From assembly GCF_009740285.1 (NCBI RefSeq), contig NZ_CP046566.1, forward strand, positions 3,262,658 through 3,326,657: DNA of 64,000 nucleotides, read 5' to 3'. Below the pieces are notes generated by a model. The model was not told the origin of the DNA and ran no database searches. It saw only the letters and a program-made list of their open reading frames with translations. Source of the stretch: Phnomibacter ginsenosidimutans (GTDB taxonomy: Bacteria; Bacteroidota; Bacteroidia; Chitinophagales; Chitinophagaceae). Positions 46,894 to 55,038 of this stretch are shown in pieces. The translations under genes and the position numbers were made by a program. Every line of letters starts with the position of its first letter. Within the stretch, counting starts at the first letter, position 1.

Positions 46894-47670
46894 ATGCAAA
46901 CACCTGCCGAAGCACACCAAAAAGTGGTGGACATTTGGGGGCAATACTACCCAACACTACCAGCACCTGCACAACTCGAAGAGTTTCTGCAACAGTCTAA
47001 AATATTAGACCATTCAGACCTCAACAATTTGCGCACCGTGATTTTTGCGTACCACGATTTCAGCATTCACCACATCAACACCAGCACTGCCCGTTACTTT
47101 GGTTCTGTACCCGAAGAAATTCTGGAAGTTGGGCCTACGTATATCATTGGCTGTCTTTTACCCCAACAGGTAGAAGCTGCGGTAAACAACACCCGCATCA
47201 TCTCCCGCCAGTTGCACAGAGCCAGCCCCGAAGAAAAAAGACGCTATCAGTCTACTTACGTGAACTGCAACATTACCTGCCGATATGGTAATAAACATCG
47301 CAGCATGTTTCATTCCATACCGGTGTTGTGGGATGAACACAACAACCCTTTGTTGGGCATGTTTCTCATTCACGACCTCGAACCTTTTTTGGTAGATGGC
47401 ACCTGGTGGTATCGCTATCAGATTGGCGATCGCATTTTTACCTACCACAGTGCTCACCCCGAGTTGCAGGAAACAGATATTCTGACGAGCAGAGAACTGG
47501 AAATTTTGAAATTGATTGCCGAAGGTGCCAGCAGCAAAGAAATTGCCGCTTCGCTTTTTTTAAGTGTGAATACGGTAGACAATCACCGCCGCAACATGCT
47601 CAAAAAAACAGGCGCTGTTGATACCAGCGCCTTGATTCATGTGTGCAAGCTTTGCCACATGATTCAGTAA
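46894..47670 (+). CDS. LuxR-type transcriptional regulator with PAS-like sensor
   Basis: 258 residues from ATG 46894. Residues about 30-170 look like a PAS fold (VIFAYHDFSIHHINTSTARYFGSVPEEI, then MFHSIPVLWDEHNNPLLGMFLIHDL). The C-terminal LuxR helix-turn-helix reads LTSRELEILKLIAEGASSKE followed by IAASLFLSVNTVDNHRRNML. There is no receiver domain, so it senses a ligand or partner directly. A near-consensus CACCTTTG lies about 20 bp before the start. Confidence 0.88.
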   Translation: MQTPAEAHQKVVDIWGQYYPTLPAPAQLEEFLQQSKILDHSDLNNLRTVIFAYHDFSIHHINTSTARYFGSVPEEILEVGPTYIIGCLLPQQVEAAVNNTRIISRQLHRASPEEKRRYQSTYVNCNITCRYGNKHRSMFHSIPVLWDEHNNPLLGMFLIHDLEPFLVDGTWWYRYQIGDRIFTYHSAHPELQETDILTSRELEILKLIAEGASSKEIAASLFLSVNTVDNHRRNMLKKTGAVDTSALIHVCKLCHMIQ

Positions 47671-47678
47671 GTCATTCC

Positions 47679-49931
47679 TTACACGTTGATCCAGTAATTG
47701 AGTTTTAATACCAATGCCCGGTTCTTGTTTTTGAGCAAAGGATCGGTGAAGTAGTTGTCGGTGTACACCAGGTACAAATCACTCATGGGCCGGAATCGCC
47801 ATTGAAAACGACTGTTGATGTTGAAGTTGTTGGCCTGTGTATTGTATTGCAAAAAAGTGGTCCAGAATACGCTGGTGGTAAAATTGATATCGATACGGGG
47901 AGCAATCAGGAAAATTTCGCCGCTACCATAATTGCCCGGAAAAACCAATTTGTTGTACTCGGCACGTACAGCCACACTCACATGGGGCAAATGACGCACC
48001 GTAAGCGACGCCTGCAATGAGGTGTACTGACCATTGTAAAAATCACCCGCTACTACACCGGTACTCCAAGCCACTTTCTTTCTAAAATCGGATTGATACT
48101 CGGCAAAGCCCCGCCAATACTTGTATTCGGCAGCAGGCAACGGAGTACCACCGGTAAATGAAATGGGATACAGCAATTGCACCTGACTGTAAGAACCACC
48201 TACTACAAAGTTGGAAGTATTCTTAAACTGCATGCTGTAATTGCTTTCATGATTGCGTTCGTTGAGTGTACCATTGGGGTTCCAAACCACATACGTTTCG
48301 GCACGTAACCTGTGCGTATTGACGATGCCTTTTTTAGGAAAAATGCGGTACTGGATTTCGTTGAACAAATGCTTAAAGCCAAGGCGTACCACGGTATCTC
48401 TGGCAGCATCATAGTTTTCGATGCGCTGCACATAACCCATATCGGTATAGTAGTTGGTACCCACATTTACCCAGTCAATCACAAACTCAAACTTGCGGTC
48501 GTTGTATGCAAATCCGGCGTTGGCAAATCCATCTTTGTTGCTAATGGTTGGCTTGAATGATTTGTGATATGCACCCCATGCATTAAAGGTTCCTTCCACA
48601 TTGGTGTATACCCATTCTGTACCCACATTTCTGCCATAGGCAGCCAAAGGGTCTTTCGCTTTTTCTTCGCTACTCAAAAAGCCCTGGCGGTTCAATCCGT
48701 ATGCCCGAATAGAAGACCGTTTCAATACCCGTTGATTCACAGAAACAGCGGTAAAGTTTTCCATGCTGTAGCTGCCTTTGTTACCCGTTTGCATGTTCAT
48801 TACACCAATGCGTGTACTAGGTGTAACACTGCCGGTAACCCTTGCACCGCCAAGTATTGGAATGGGTTGCCCGTTTTTATCTAAGCCAATGCTGCGGCTG
48901 TAAAATGGCCGGATGGGATCCATGCCAAAGCTGGAAAACAAGTCGGCATTTTCGAGAAAAAAGGTACGCCGCTCTGGTAAAAAGATATTGAAGCGGGTGA
49001 GGTTGGTTACTTGCCGGTCTACTTCAATTTGTGAAAAATCGGGATTCACCGTCAGGTCTAAATTGAGTGATGAAGTCAAACCGATTTTGGCATCGAAGCC
49101 TGCATTGCCTTTGCCCGTATAATTGTTTTCGCCATTGGTTTTGCTGGATTGAACCTGCCCGGTAGTATAAGGCACCAGCACCATATTGCTACCTGCTGGT
49201 GGCGGTGGTGTTTCCCAATGCAATGCACCGGTTTGGCCCAGGTCCCAGCTCGAAAAATTAACCGGCACTTTTGTCCAGCAACTGTATTCGTTTGTTTTGG
49301 TATCGATGCGTACAAAATTCAAACCCCACACAGCCTGCTCCGGTTTGTAGCGCAGCGTTTTAAATGGAATCGCTATTTCAGCAATCCAATGATCGTTGTG
49401 GCGTGTGGTAGCCGAAAACCATTTGTTATCCCAGCTAAAATTGGGACCATTTGTCGTCGTCAGCTGGTCTTCCGATTGGGAATTAAAAGCATTTACCACA
49501 AAGAAAAAACCATTGGTATGCTGGTTGAGCGGATCGACCACTACCGCAAAACCATCGCTGCCATCGTGGCCAAAATCCCGCTTCAGGGTTTGAATAAATG
49601 CCTTGCCCGAATCGTAAGCAATAGCAGCTACGTACAGGTTTTTATCATCGTAAGTAATGCGAACGGTGGTAGGCCGGATGGGTTTGCCATTGTCGGTCGG
49701 AAACTTGCGCCAGAAATCGGCGATGCCGGGCGTTTCCTGCCACACGGCTTCATCCAGTTTACCATCTATGGTAATGGGAACGGATGATTTTCGAATGCCT
49801 GTTTTAAATTCTTGCTGCAATGGCGTAATACTACCGGTATTGGCAGTATTGAGAGGGGTGGCTGGCTGGGCAGCCAATGAACCAAACAAGCTGGAGGCCA
49901 GCAAAGCAAGCAGGCAGTGGTATAGTCGCAT
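47679..49931 (-). CDS. DUF5916 outer-membrane protein with N-terminal CBM9-like domain
   Basis: 750 residues from ATG 49931. The signal peptide ends near GSLAAQP. A carbohydrate-binding-module-9-like domain (about 45-245) carries VPITIDGKLDEAVWQETP, DDKNLYVAAIAYDS, DGFAVVVDPLN and WIAEIAIPFKTLRY. DUF5916 follows: VNPDFSQIEVDRQVTNLTRF and FLPERRTFFLENADLFSSFG (the diagnostic motif), then a long beta-barrel to the C-terminal LVLKLNYWINV. Widespread in Bacteroidota, thought to be an outer-membrane barrel with a surface or periplasmic sugar-binding domain. Its function is unproven. Confidence 0.92.
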   Translation of the reverse strand: MRLYHCLLALLASSLFGSLAAQPATPLNTANTGSITPLQQEFKTGIRKSSVPITIDGKLDEAVWQETPGIADFWRKFPTDNGKPIRPTTVRITYDDKNLYVAAIAYDSGKAFIQTLKRDFGHDGSDGFAVVVDPLNQHTNGFFFVVNAFNSQSEDQLTTTNGPNFSWDNKWFSATTRHNDHWIAEIAIPFKTLRYKPEQAVWGLNFVRIDTKTNEYSCWTKVPVNFSSWDLGQTGALHWETPPPPAGSNMVLVPYTTGQVQSSKTNGENNYTGKGNAGFDAKIGLTSSLNLDLTVNPDFSQIEVDRQVTNLTRFNIFLPERRTFFLENADLFSSFGMDPIRPFYSRSIGLDKNGQPIPILGGARVTGSVTPSTRIGVMNMQTGNKGSYSMENFTAVSVNQRVLKRSSIRAYGLNRQGFLSSEEKAKDPLAAYGRNVGTEWVYTNVEGTFNAWGAYHKSFKPTISNKDGFANAGFAYNDRKFEFVIDWVNVGTNYYTDMGYVQRIENYDAARDTVVRLGFKHLFNEIQYRIFPKKGIVNTHRLRAETYVVWNPNGTLNERNHESNYSMQFKNTSNFVVGGSYSQVQLLYPISFTGGTPLPAAEYKYWRGFAEYQSDFRKKVAWSTGVVAGDFYNGQYTSLQASLTVRHLPHVSVAVRAEYNKLVFPGNYGSGEIFLIAPRIDINFTTSVFWTTFLQYNTQANNFNINSRFQWRFRPMSDLYLVYTDNYFTDPLLKNKNRALVLKLNYWINV

Positions 49932-50009
49932 AGCAGTCAAAAGTATTGGGCTGTTGACAGCATTGGACGGTCAAAATGGGCAGAACATTCAACAAAATGA
50001 TGAGCGGCT

Positions 50010-50693
50010 TTATTCATCGCCCAACATATCGGGGCGGCGCTGCTCTGTACGCAGCAGGGCCTGGTCGTGGCGCCAGTCGGCCACTTTGATGGGGTCGCCG
50101 CTCAGCAAAATATCGGGCACTTTCCAACCGCGGAAATCGGCCGGGCGGGTGTATACCGGTGGCGCCAACAGTCCATCCTGAAAAGAATCGAACAGCGCAG
50201 AGGTTTCATCATTGAGCACACCGGGCAGCAGGCGGCCAATGGCATCCACCACCAATGCGGCAGGTATTTCGCCACCACTCAGCACAAAATCGCCGATGGA
50301 AATTTCACGGGTGACAAAATGCTCCCGCACCCGTTCATCAATGCCCTTGTAATGGCCGCAAATGATGAGCAATCTTTTTTGCAGGCTCAATTGGTTGGCA
50401 TCGCGTTGCTCAAAACGTTTGCCATCGGGTGTCATGTAAATGATCTCATCGAAAGGACCGCCTTCGGCCTGCAATTGCTCAATGGCATTCACCAATGGTT
50501 CACACATCATCACCATGCCGGCGCCGCCGCCATATTGGTAGTCGTCTATCTGGCCCTGATTGTTGACGGCCCACTGGCGCAGGTTGTGCACCCGCACTGT
50601 GAGCAGGCCTTTTTGCTGGGCCCGCTTCATAATACTGTGGTTGAGCGGACTTTCGAGCAACTCAGGCAAAACAGAAAGTATATCGATGTGCAT
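50010..50693 (-). CDS. trmD: tRNA (guanine37-N1)-methyltransferase
   Basis: 227 residues. It methylates G37 of tRNAs reading CCN, CUN and CGG codons, preventing +1 frameshifting. SPOUT trefoil-knot motifs are QIDDYQYGGGAGMVMMCEPL, ICGHYKGIDERV, EISIGDFVLSGGEIPAALVVDA, and a C-terminal domain with VYTRPADFRGWKVPDILLSG. It is full length. A GTGCTAATG-type word array begins 7 bp upstream of its start. Confidence 0.95.
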   Translation of the reverse strand: MHIDILSVLPELLESPLNHSIMKRAQQKGLLTVRVHNLRQWAVNNQGQIDDYQYGGGAGMVMMCEPLVNAIEQLQAEGGPFDEIIYMTPDGKRFEQRDANQLSLQKRLLIICGHYKGIDERVREHFVTREISIGDFVLSGGEIPAALVVDAIGRLLPGVLNDETSALFDSFQDGLLAPPVYTRPADFRGWKVPDILLSGDPIKVADWRHDQALLRTEQRRPDMLGDE

Positions 50694-50699
50694 GGGATA

Positions 50700-50903
50700 A
50701 TGTGCTGATTAGCGAATGTGCAAATGTGCCAATGAAAAGGCAATAAGCAATAAGGAATAAAGAATAAGAAATAGGAAACAGGCAGTAGCACTACAAACTG
50801 CAGGGTATGCAAACATGCATTGAATAAATATCGGAACAACCGAAACTGAAAAGCGTGGACGCTGGAACTGGCAAACTCGTCAACTTGTGAACGCTGGAAC
50901 TTG
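50700..50903. repeat. Low-complexity word arrays upstream of trmD
   Basis: Three successive word styles fill the gap. They are GTGCTGATTAGCGAATGTGC and similar units (50700-50740), AATAAG/GAATAAAG units (about 50741-50780), and CTGGAACTGGCAAACTCGTC, CAACTTGTGAACGC units (about 50862-50903). The last style recurs before the gene at 56258. Confidence 0.7.
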
Positions 50904-50905
50904 CC

Positions 50906-51292
50906 TTACCCCTCCATCAAATCATCCAAATCCCGGCGTTGCTTTTTGGTAGGCCGGCCAATTTTGCTGAGGCGTTTGCCGGTATGAAAACTCTCGGCCT
51001 GCACTCTGGCTTTTTCCAGCTCTTCGGGTGGGGTAAGGTCGAGGTAATATTTAATGGCCTCGCTGTAGGCCTGCCGGGTATGCAACAAGCCGGTTACCTG
51101 TATAATCCAACGGCGGTTTTCGCCCCGCACATCGTACACATCGCCCACCCGTACAGTACGGCTGGCTTTTACGGCATCCTCTTTCAGTTTCACCCGTCCT
51201 TTTTCACAAGCTTCTGCTGCAGCGCTGCGGGTTTTAAACACCCGTATGCTCCAGAGATATTTATCGAGCCGTAGTTTTTCTGTGGTTTCCAT
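50906..51292 (-). CDS. S4-domain RNA-binding protein (Hsp15-like)
   Basis: 128 residues from ATG 51292 (METTEKLRLDKYLWSIR). An upstream in-frame ATG at 51352 lies in repeat DNA and is not credible. The S4 domain (LRLDKYLWSIRVFKTRSAAAEACEKGRVKLK, then VRVGDVYDV) is followed by a Lys/Arg-rich tail ending KIGRPTKKQRRDLDDL, as in Hsp15, which binds 50S subunits carrying stalled nascent chains and recycles them. trmD lies downstream on the same strand. Confidence 0.88.
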   Translation of the reverse strand: METTEKLRLDKYLWSIRVFKTRSAAAEACEKGRVKLKEDAVKASRTVRVGDVYDVRGENRRWIIQVTGLLHTRQAYSEAIKYYLDLTPPEELEKARVQAESFHTGKRLSKIGRPTKKQRRDLDDLMEG

Positions 51293-51684
51293 AGCTACTG
51301 CGAAGAAAATGAAAATGCAAATTTGAAAAACTGCTAATGTGCTAATTAGCAAATGAGGAAAAGCGATTGCTTGTTGAGATGTTTTGGTTTATTAGTTATT
51401 CCCAAATCGCCACACGTTTTGCTAACTACCGGACATTATTAACCTCTCCCGGCCTCTCCTTAGGAGAAGAGACGTAGAATTGGATGGTTGATATTGGCAT
51501 TTTTCTCTGGACTTTCAGACTTTCCGACTTGCCGACTTGCCGACTTTCTCCCGTCTCCGGCCTACAGACTTCTCGTCTTCCCAATTCGTATCTCGTACTT
51601 CTAACTTCCCTACTTTCCGCCCTTCGACAAGCTCAGGGCTGCATGCTACTGACTATCCTTATCTTCGCCGCAATCATTATCAAA
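51293..51684. other. Repeat-filled intergenic region between the S4 and dihydroorotase-like genes
   Basis: 392 bp between divergent genes, no gene of its own although a frame is open through it. It contains GCTAATGTGCTAATTAGC (51331-51350), CTCTCC-TTAGGAGAAGAG (about 51450-51471), a run of GACTTTCC/GACTTGCC units (51510-51548), and CCCTTCGACAAGCTCAGGG (51620-51638). The last is a widely dispersed intergenic motif that accounts for the RQAQG-like translation upstream of the real start. Confidence 0.75.
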
Positions 51685-52947
51685 ATGGCATTGCTATTAC
51701 AACAGGTGACCATTGCCGACCCAAGATCAGCGTACAACGGGCAAACAACTCAGGTGCTTATTATCAACGGCAGCATTGCCGCTATTGGAGATGACATTCA
51801 ACCTTCGGCCGACACCCGTGTGGTAGATGCCCAAGGCCAGGTGTTACTGCCCGGCTTTACGGATGTGTTCAGCCATTTTTGCGACCCCGGACTGGAATAC
51901 AAAGAAACGCTGGAAACCGGCGCCGCCGCTGCTGCTGAAGGTGGCTACTGCCGGGTGCTGGTAGTACCCAATACACAACCCGCAGTGCACAACAAGCCGC
52001 AGGTAGAATACATTGTACAAAAAAGCAAAAATCTGCCGGTCAGCATTTTGCCCTACGGCGCCATCAGCAAAAACTGCGAAGGCAAAGACCTGGCCGAAAT
52101 GTACGACATGCGCCAGAGTGGTGCCGTGGCTTTCAGCGATGGTATCAATCCCATTCAAAACAGCCAAGTGCTTACCAAGGCGTTGCTGTATGTAAAAGCG
52201 TTTGACGGAGTAGTCACCCAGGTGCCAGATGAAATTGCCCTCAGCAAAAGCGGGCAAATGCATGAAGGCGTGGTGAGCACACAAATGGGCCTGCCCGGTA
52301 AACCCGCACTGGCCGAAACTTTATTGCTCAACCGCGACATAGAACTGCTGCGCTACACCGGCAGCAAATTGCATGTAACCGGTGTGAGTACCGCTGCCAG
52401 CCTCGACCTTATTCGCCGGGCAAAAGCAGAAGGCCTGCAACTTACATGCTCGGTTACGCCTTACCACCTCAGCTTTTGCGACGAAGACCTGCAGGAGTAC
52501 GACAGCAACCTGAAAGTAAATCCACCGCTGCGTACCCGCCAGGATGTGGATGCTGTACGAGAAGCCATTATGGATGGCACGGTAGACTGCATCGCCAGCC
52601 ATCACCTGCCGCATGAATATGACAGCAAAGTGTGCGAATTTGAATATGCCAAATACGGCATGAGTGGTTTGGAAACCTGCTACGCTGCGGTACAAACAGC
52701 ACTGCCTGCTCTCAACGCTGCACAAATTGCAGAGTTGTTTGCATTGGCACCTGCCCGCATTTTCGGTTTGCCTTTGCCGGTGATAGAACCGGGTGCTGCA
52801 GCCATGCTCACAGTGGTAGCCCCGCAACAATCATGGACACCCGAAAAAGCCGCTCTTCATTCTCTTGGTAAAAACAATGCCTTTATTGGACGAACATTGC
52901 AAGGCCATATCAAGGGCATCATTCACCATCAATATTCCAGCATCTAA
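51685..52947 (+). CDS. Dihydroorotase-like protein, probably non-catalytic
   Basis: 420 residues from ATG 51685 (MALLLQQVTIADPRSAYNGQ). The open frame upstream lies in repeat DNA. The amidohydrolase/DHOase fold is clear: LLPGFTDVFSHFCDPGLEYKETL, EGGYCRVLVVPNTQPAVHNK, TCSVTPYHLSFCDEDL, and CIASHHLPHEYD. Two catalytic signatures are altered. The metal-binding HxH of DHOases (HVHFREPG) is FSHFCDPG, and the catalytic Asp of TDHAPH is His in SHHLPH. Bacteroidota often carry such non-catalytic PyrC-like proteins, possibly as structural partners of aspartate transcarbamoylase. A working DHOase would then be encoded elsewhere. DUF4199 follows by 13 bp. Confidence 0.85.
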   Translation: MALLLQQVTIADPRSAYNGQTTQVLIINGSIAAIGDDIQPSADTRVVDAQGQVLLPGFTDVFSHFCDPGLEYKETLETGAAAAAEGGYCRVLVVPNTQPAVHNKPQVEYIVQKSKNLPVSILPYGAISKNCEGKDLAEMYDMRQSGAVAFSDGINPIQNSQVLTKALLYVKAFDGVVTQVPDEIALSKSGQMHEGVVSTQMGLPGKPALAETLLLNRDIELLRYTGSKLHVTGVSTAASLDLIRRAKAEGLQLTCSVTPYHLSFCDEDLQEYDSNLKVNPPLRTRQDVDAVREAIMDGTVDCIASHHLPHEYDSKVCEFEYAKYGMSGLETCYAAVQTALPALNAAQIAELFALAPARIFGLPLPVIEPGAAAMLTVVAPQQSWTPEKAALHSLGKNNAFIGRTLQGHIKGIIHHQYSSI

Positions 52948-52960
52948 AAAAACACCCGCC

Positions 52961-53470
52961 ATGGAAAACAAAGTAACCACCCCCGTAATGAAAGGCCTTA
53001 TCATCAGCCTCATACTGATTGTATTTGCCGTTGTTGTTACCATTTTCAAATTGGAAACCAACAAAGCTTTAGGTATTGTACCTCTGGTTATATTGATTGG
53101 CGGAATCATTTGGGCGAACTTAAATTTTGCTCAGCAAATGGATGGCAATGTGACTTTCGGCCAAGTATTTGGACATGGCTTCAAAGCGACTGCTTTGGTG
53201 GCAGGAATTATGGGTATGTGGGTAGCCTTGTCTTTAACTGTATTGTTTCCCGAATCACTTGATCGGGCAATGGAAATACAACGCACTGCAATGCTGGAGC
53301 AGGGCATGAGTGAAAATGAAGTAGACAAAGCATTGGTGCTCGGTAAAAAAATGGCAGTTCCAATGGGCACTATCGTTTCTGTCATATTGTACATCATTGT
53401 AGGCGCTATCGGTTCTTTGATTGGTGCAGCTGTGGCCAAAAAGAATCCAACCCCAACTCCTTTCCAATAA
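52961..53470 (+). CDS. DUF4199 membrane protein
   Basis: 169 residues from ATG 52961 (MENKVTTPVMKGLIISLILI). Four hydrophobic segments: two near the N-terminus, one at ALVAGIMGMWVALSLTVLF and one at GTIVSVILYIIVGAIGSLIGAAVAKK. NFAQQMDGNVTFGQVFGHGFKATALV is the typical DUF4199 loop. Function unknown. It sits between the dihydroorotase-like gene and a GT2 gene, 13 and 18 bp apart, so the three are probably one operon. Confidence 0.85.
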   Translation: MENKVTTPVMKGLIISLILIVFAVVVTIFKLETNKALGIVPLVILIGGIIWANLNFAQQMDGNVTFGQVFGHGFKATALVAGIMGMWVALSLTVLFPESLDRAMEIQRTAMLEQGMSENEVDKALVLGKKMAVPMGTIVSVILYIIVGAIGSLIGAAVAKKNPTPTPFQ

Positions 53471-53488
53471 TTTGCGCATTCGTTGCTC

Positions 53489-54430
53489 ATGGATTTATCG
53501 CTTGTAATACCGCTGCTCAATGAAGCAGAATCGTTACCCGAACTTACACACTGGATACACGATGTGTGCCAGCGGCAAGGCTATGCCTACGAAATCATTT
53601 TTGTAGACGATGGCAGCACCGACAACAGCTGGGATGTGATTGAATCACTTCGTCAGCAATACATGCAGGTGAAAGGCATTCGTTTTCAGCGCAACTACGG
53701 TAAGAGTGCAGCCTTAAACGAAGGTTTCAAAGCAGCACAAGGCAACGTGGTTATAACCATGGATGCCGACTTGCAAGACAGTCCCGACGAAATACCTGAT
53801 CTGGTGCGTATGATTCGGGAAGAACAATACGACCTGGTAAGTGGCTGGAAGAAAAAACGCTACGACAACAAGCTCACCAAAAATTTACCTTCCAAACTTT
53901 TTAATGCGGCCACGCGTAAAGTGAGTGGCATTTACCTGCACGACTTTAACTGCGGTCTGAAAGCCTACCGCAAAAAAGTAGTGAAGAGCATTGAAGTGTA
54001 TGGTGAAATGCACCGCTATATTCCTGTCATCGCTAAGTGGCATGGCTTCCGCAAGATTGGTGAAAAAGTAGTGGAACACCGTGCCCGCAAATACGGCACC
54101 ACCAAGTTTGGTTGGGAGCGATTTGTCAATGGTTTTCTCGATCTGGCTTCTATCACTTTTGTAGGCAAGTTTGGCAAGCGACCCATGCACTTTTTTGGTT
54201 TGTGGGGCACACTCGTTTTTCTGCTGGGCTTTGGCATCAGTGCATTTCTTATCATCAACAAACTCATTGATCCTACATACTACCTCACCAGCAAGCCCGC
54301 ATTTTACATTGCGTTGGTACTGGCCATTGTGGGTGTTCAATTATTCCTCGCTGGCTTTGTATCGGAGCTCGTTTCCCGCAACTCACCAGAGCGAAACGTG
54401 TATGGTATTGAGGAAAAACTCGGCTTGTGA
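53489..54430 (+). CDS. Glycosyltransferase family 2 (DPM1/ArnC-like)
   Basis: 313 residues from ATG 53489. The GT2 catalytic domain has LSLVIPLLNEAESLPEL, IIFVDDGSTDNSWDVI, NYGKSAALNEGFKAAQG and ITMDADLQDSPDEIP (metal-binding DAD). Acceptor-side residues DFNCGLKAYRKKVV and RKYGTTKFGWERF follow, and two C-terminal membrane helices (about 235-295). This resembles enzymes that load a sugar onto undecaprenyl phosphate at the cytoplasmic membrane. The next genes make heptose donors and further glycosyltransferases. Confidence 0.92.
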   Translation: MDLSLVIPLLNEAESLPELTHWIHDVCQRQGYAYEIIFVDDGSTDNSWDVIESLRQQYMQVKGIRFQRNYGKSAALNEGFKAAQGNVVITMDADLQDSPDEIPDLVRMIREEQYDLVSGWKKKRYDNKLTKNLPSKLFNAATRKVSGIYLHDFNCGLKAYRKKVVKSIEVYGEMHRYIPVIAKWHGFRKIGEKVVEHRARKYGTTKFGWERFVNGFLDLASITFVGKFGKRPMHFFGLWGTLVFLLGFGISAFLIINKLIDPTYYLTSKPAFYIALVLAIVGVQLFLAGFVSELVSRNSPERNVYGIEEKLGL

Positions 54431-55038
54431 TAGGACACGGATTGCGATGGAATTAAGAAAAGGCAAGGACGCGGATAAAACGGATTTTCCGGATTGACGC
54501 CGTTTTTATTGTTGATTTCGTTGAACACTCAGTATCGAAAACCATGTTGATTCATGAGGCAATAACACAAGAAATAATCCATTGCTTTTTCCATGTCTAC
54601 AACTATTTAGGTTATGGCTTTTCGGAAAAAGTATATGAAAATGCTTTGTGTATTGAATTGGCAAAGGCCGGACTTAATGTGAAGGCGCAAGAGAAGATTG
54701 ATGTCTTTTATGAACAAGAATTAGTAGGCACCTATTACGCCGATCTACTCGTAAACAATAAAGTGATTGTTGAATTGAAATCAACCGGTTACCTGAAACT
54801 GGAGCATGAAGCTCAATTACTGAATTACCTGAAAGCAACCAACATTGAAGTAGGTCTTTTACTGAACTTTGGAGAGAAAGCAGAATTCAAAAGAAAAGTT
54901 TTTGCCAATATCAACAAGTGAACGATGTACAGCAAACTATTTATTTAAACGACTTTATTACGCAACAGCAAATCCGTCTTATCCGTTTCATCTGCGAAAT
55001 CCGCGTCCCATAAAAATCTAGTGCAATAAAATCCGTGT
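54431..55038 (+). mobile_element. Candidate repeat-bracketed cassette carrying a GxxExxY gene
   Basis: Left flank, right after the GT2 stop: GGACACGGAT (54433-54442), GGACGCGGAT (54467-54476), ACGGATTTTCCGGATT (54480-54495). Right flank: AAATCCGTCTTATCCG (54970-54985), AATCCGCGTCCC (54998-55009), ATCCGTGT (55031-55038). The right words are the reverse complements of the left ones in mirror order, so the gene is bracketed by staggered inverted repeats about 600 bp apart. The right end contains the GTG start codon of the next gene. GGGACGCGGATT also occurs twice in the repeat island at 30.8-31.0 kb. Mobility is inference; no target duplication was identified. Confidence 0.55.
54544..54921 (+). 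CDS. GxxExxY protein (PD-(D/E)XK nuclease superfamily)
   Basis: 125 residues. The name motif is GFSEKVY (Gly25, Glu28, Tyr31). The putative nuclease core is Asp67 in TYYADLLVNNKVIVELK and Glu77-x-Lys79, the D-(X)n-ExK pattern of PD-(D/E)XK enzymes, with Glu28 as the usual helical acid. Biochemical function is not established for the family, though all metal-site residues are present. It is inserted between two glycosyltransferase genes and bracketed by inverted ACGGAT-type word arrays. Confidence 0.9.
   Translation: MLIHEAITQEIIHCFFHVYNYLGYGFSEKVYENALCIELAKAGLNVKAQEKIDVFYEQELVGTYYADLLVNNKVIVELKSTGYLKLEHEAQLLNYLKATNIEVGLLLNFGEKAEFKRKVFANINK

Noticed and set aside
51484-51684. 67-residue N-terminal extension of the dihydroorotase-like protein
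   Set aside because: It translates dispersed intergenic repeats (GACTTGCCGACTT units and CCCTTCGACAAGCTCAGGG). The protein family starts at 51685.
54544-54921. GxxExxY gene as toxin of a toxin-antitoxin pair
   Set aside because: There is no second small gene beside it within the flanking repeats.
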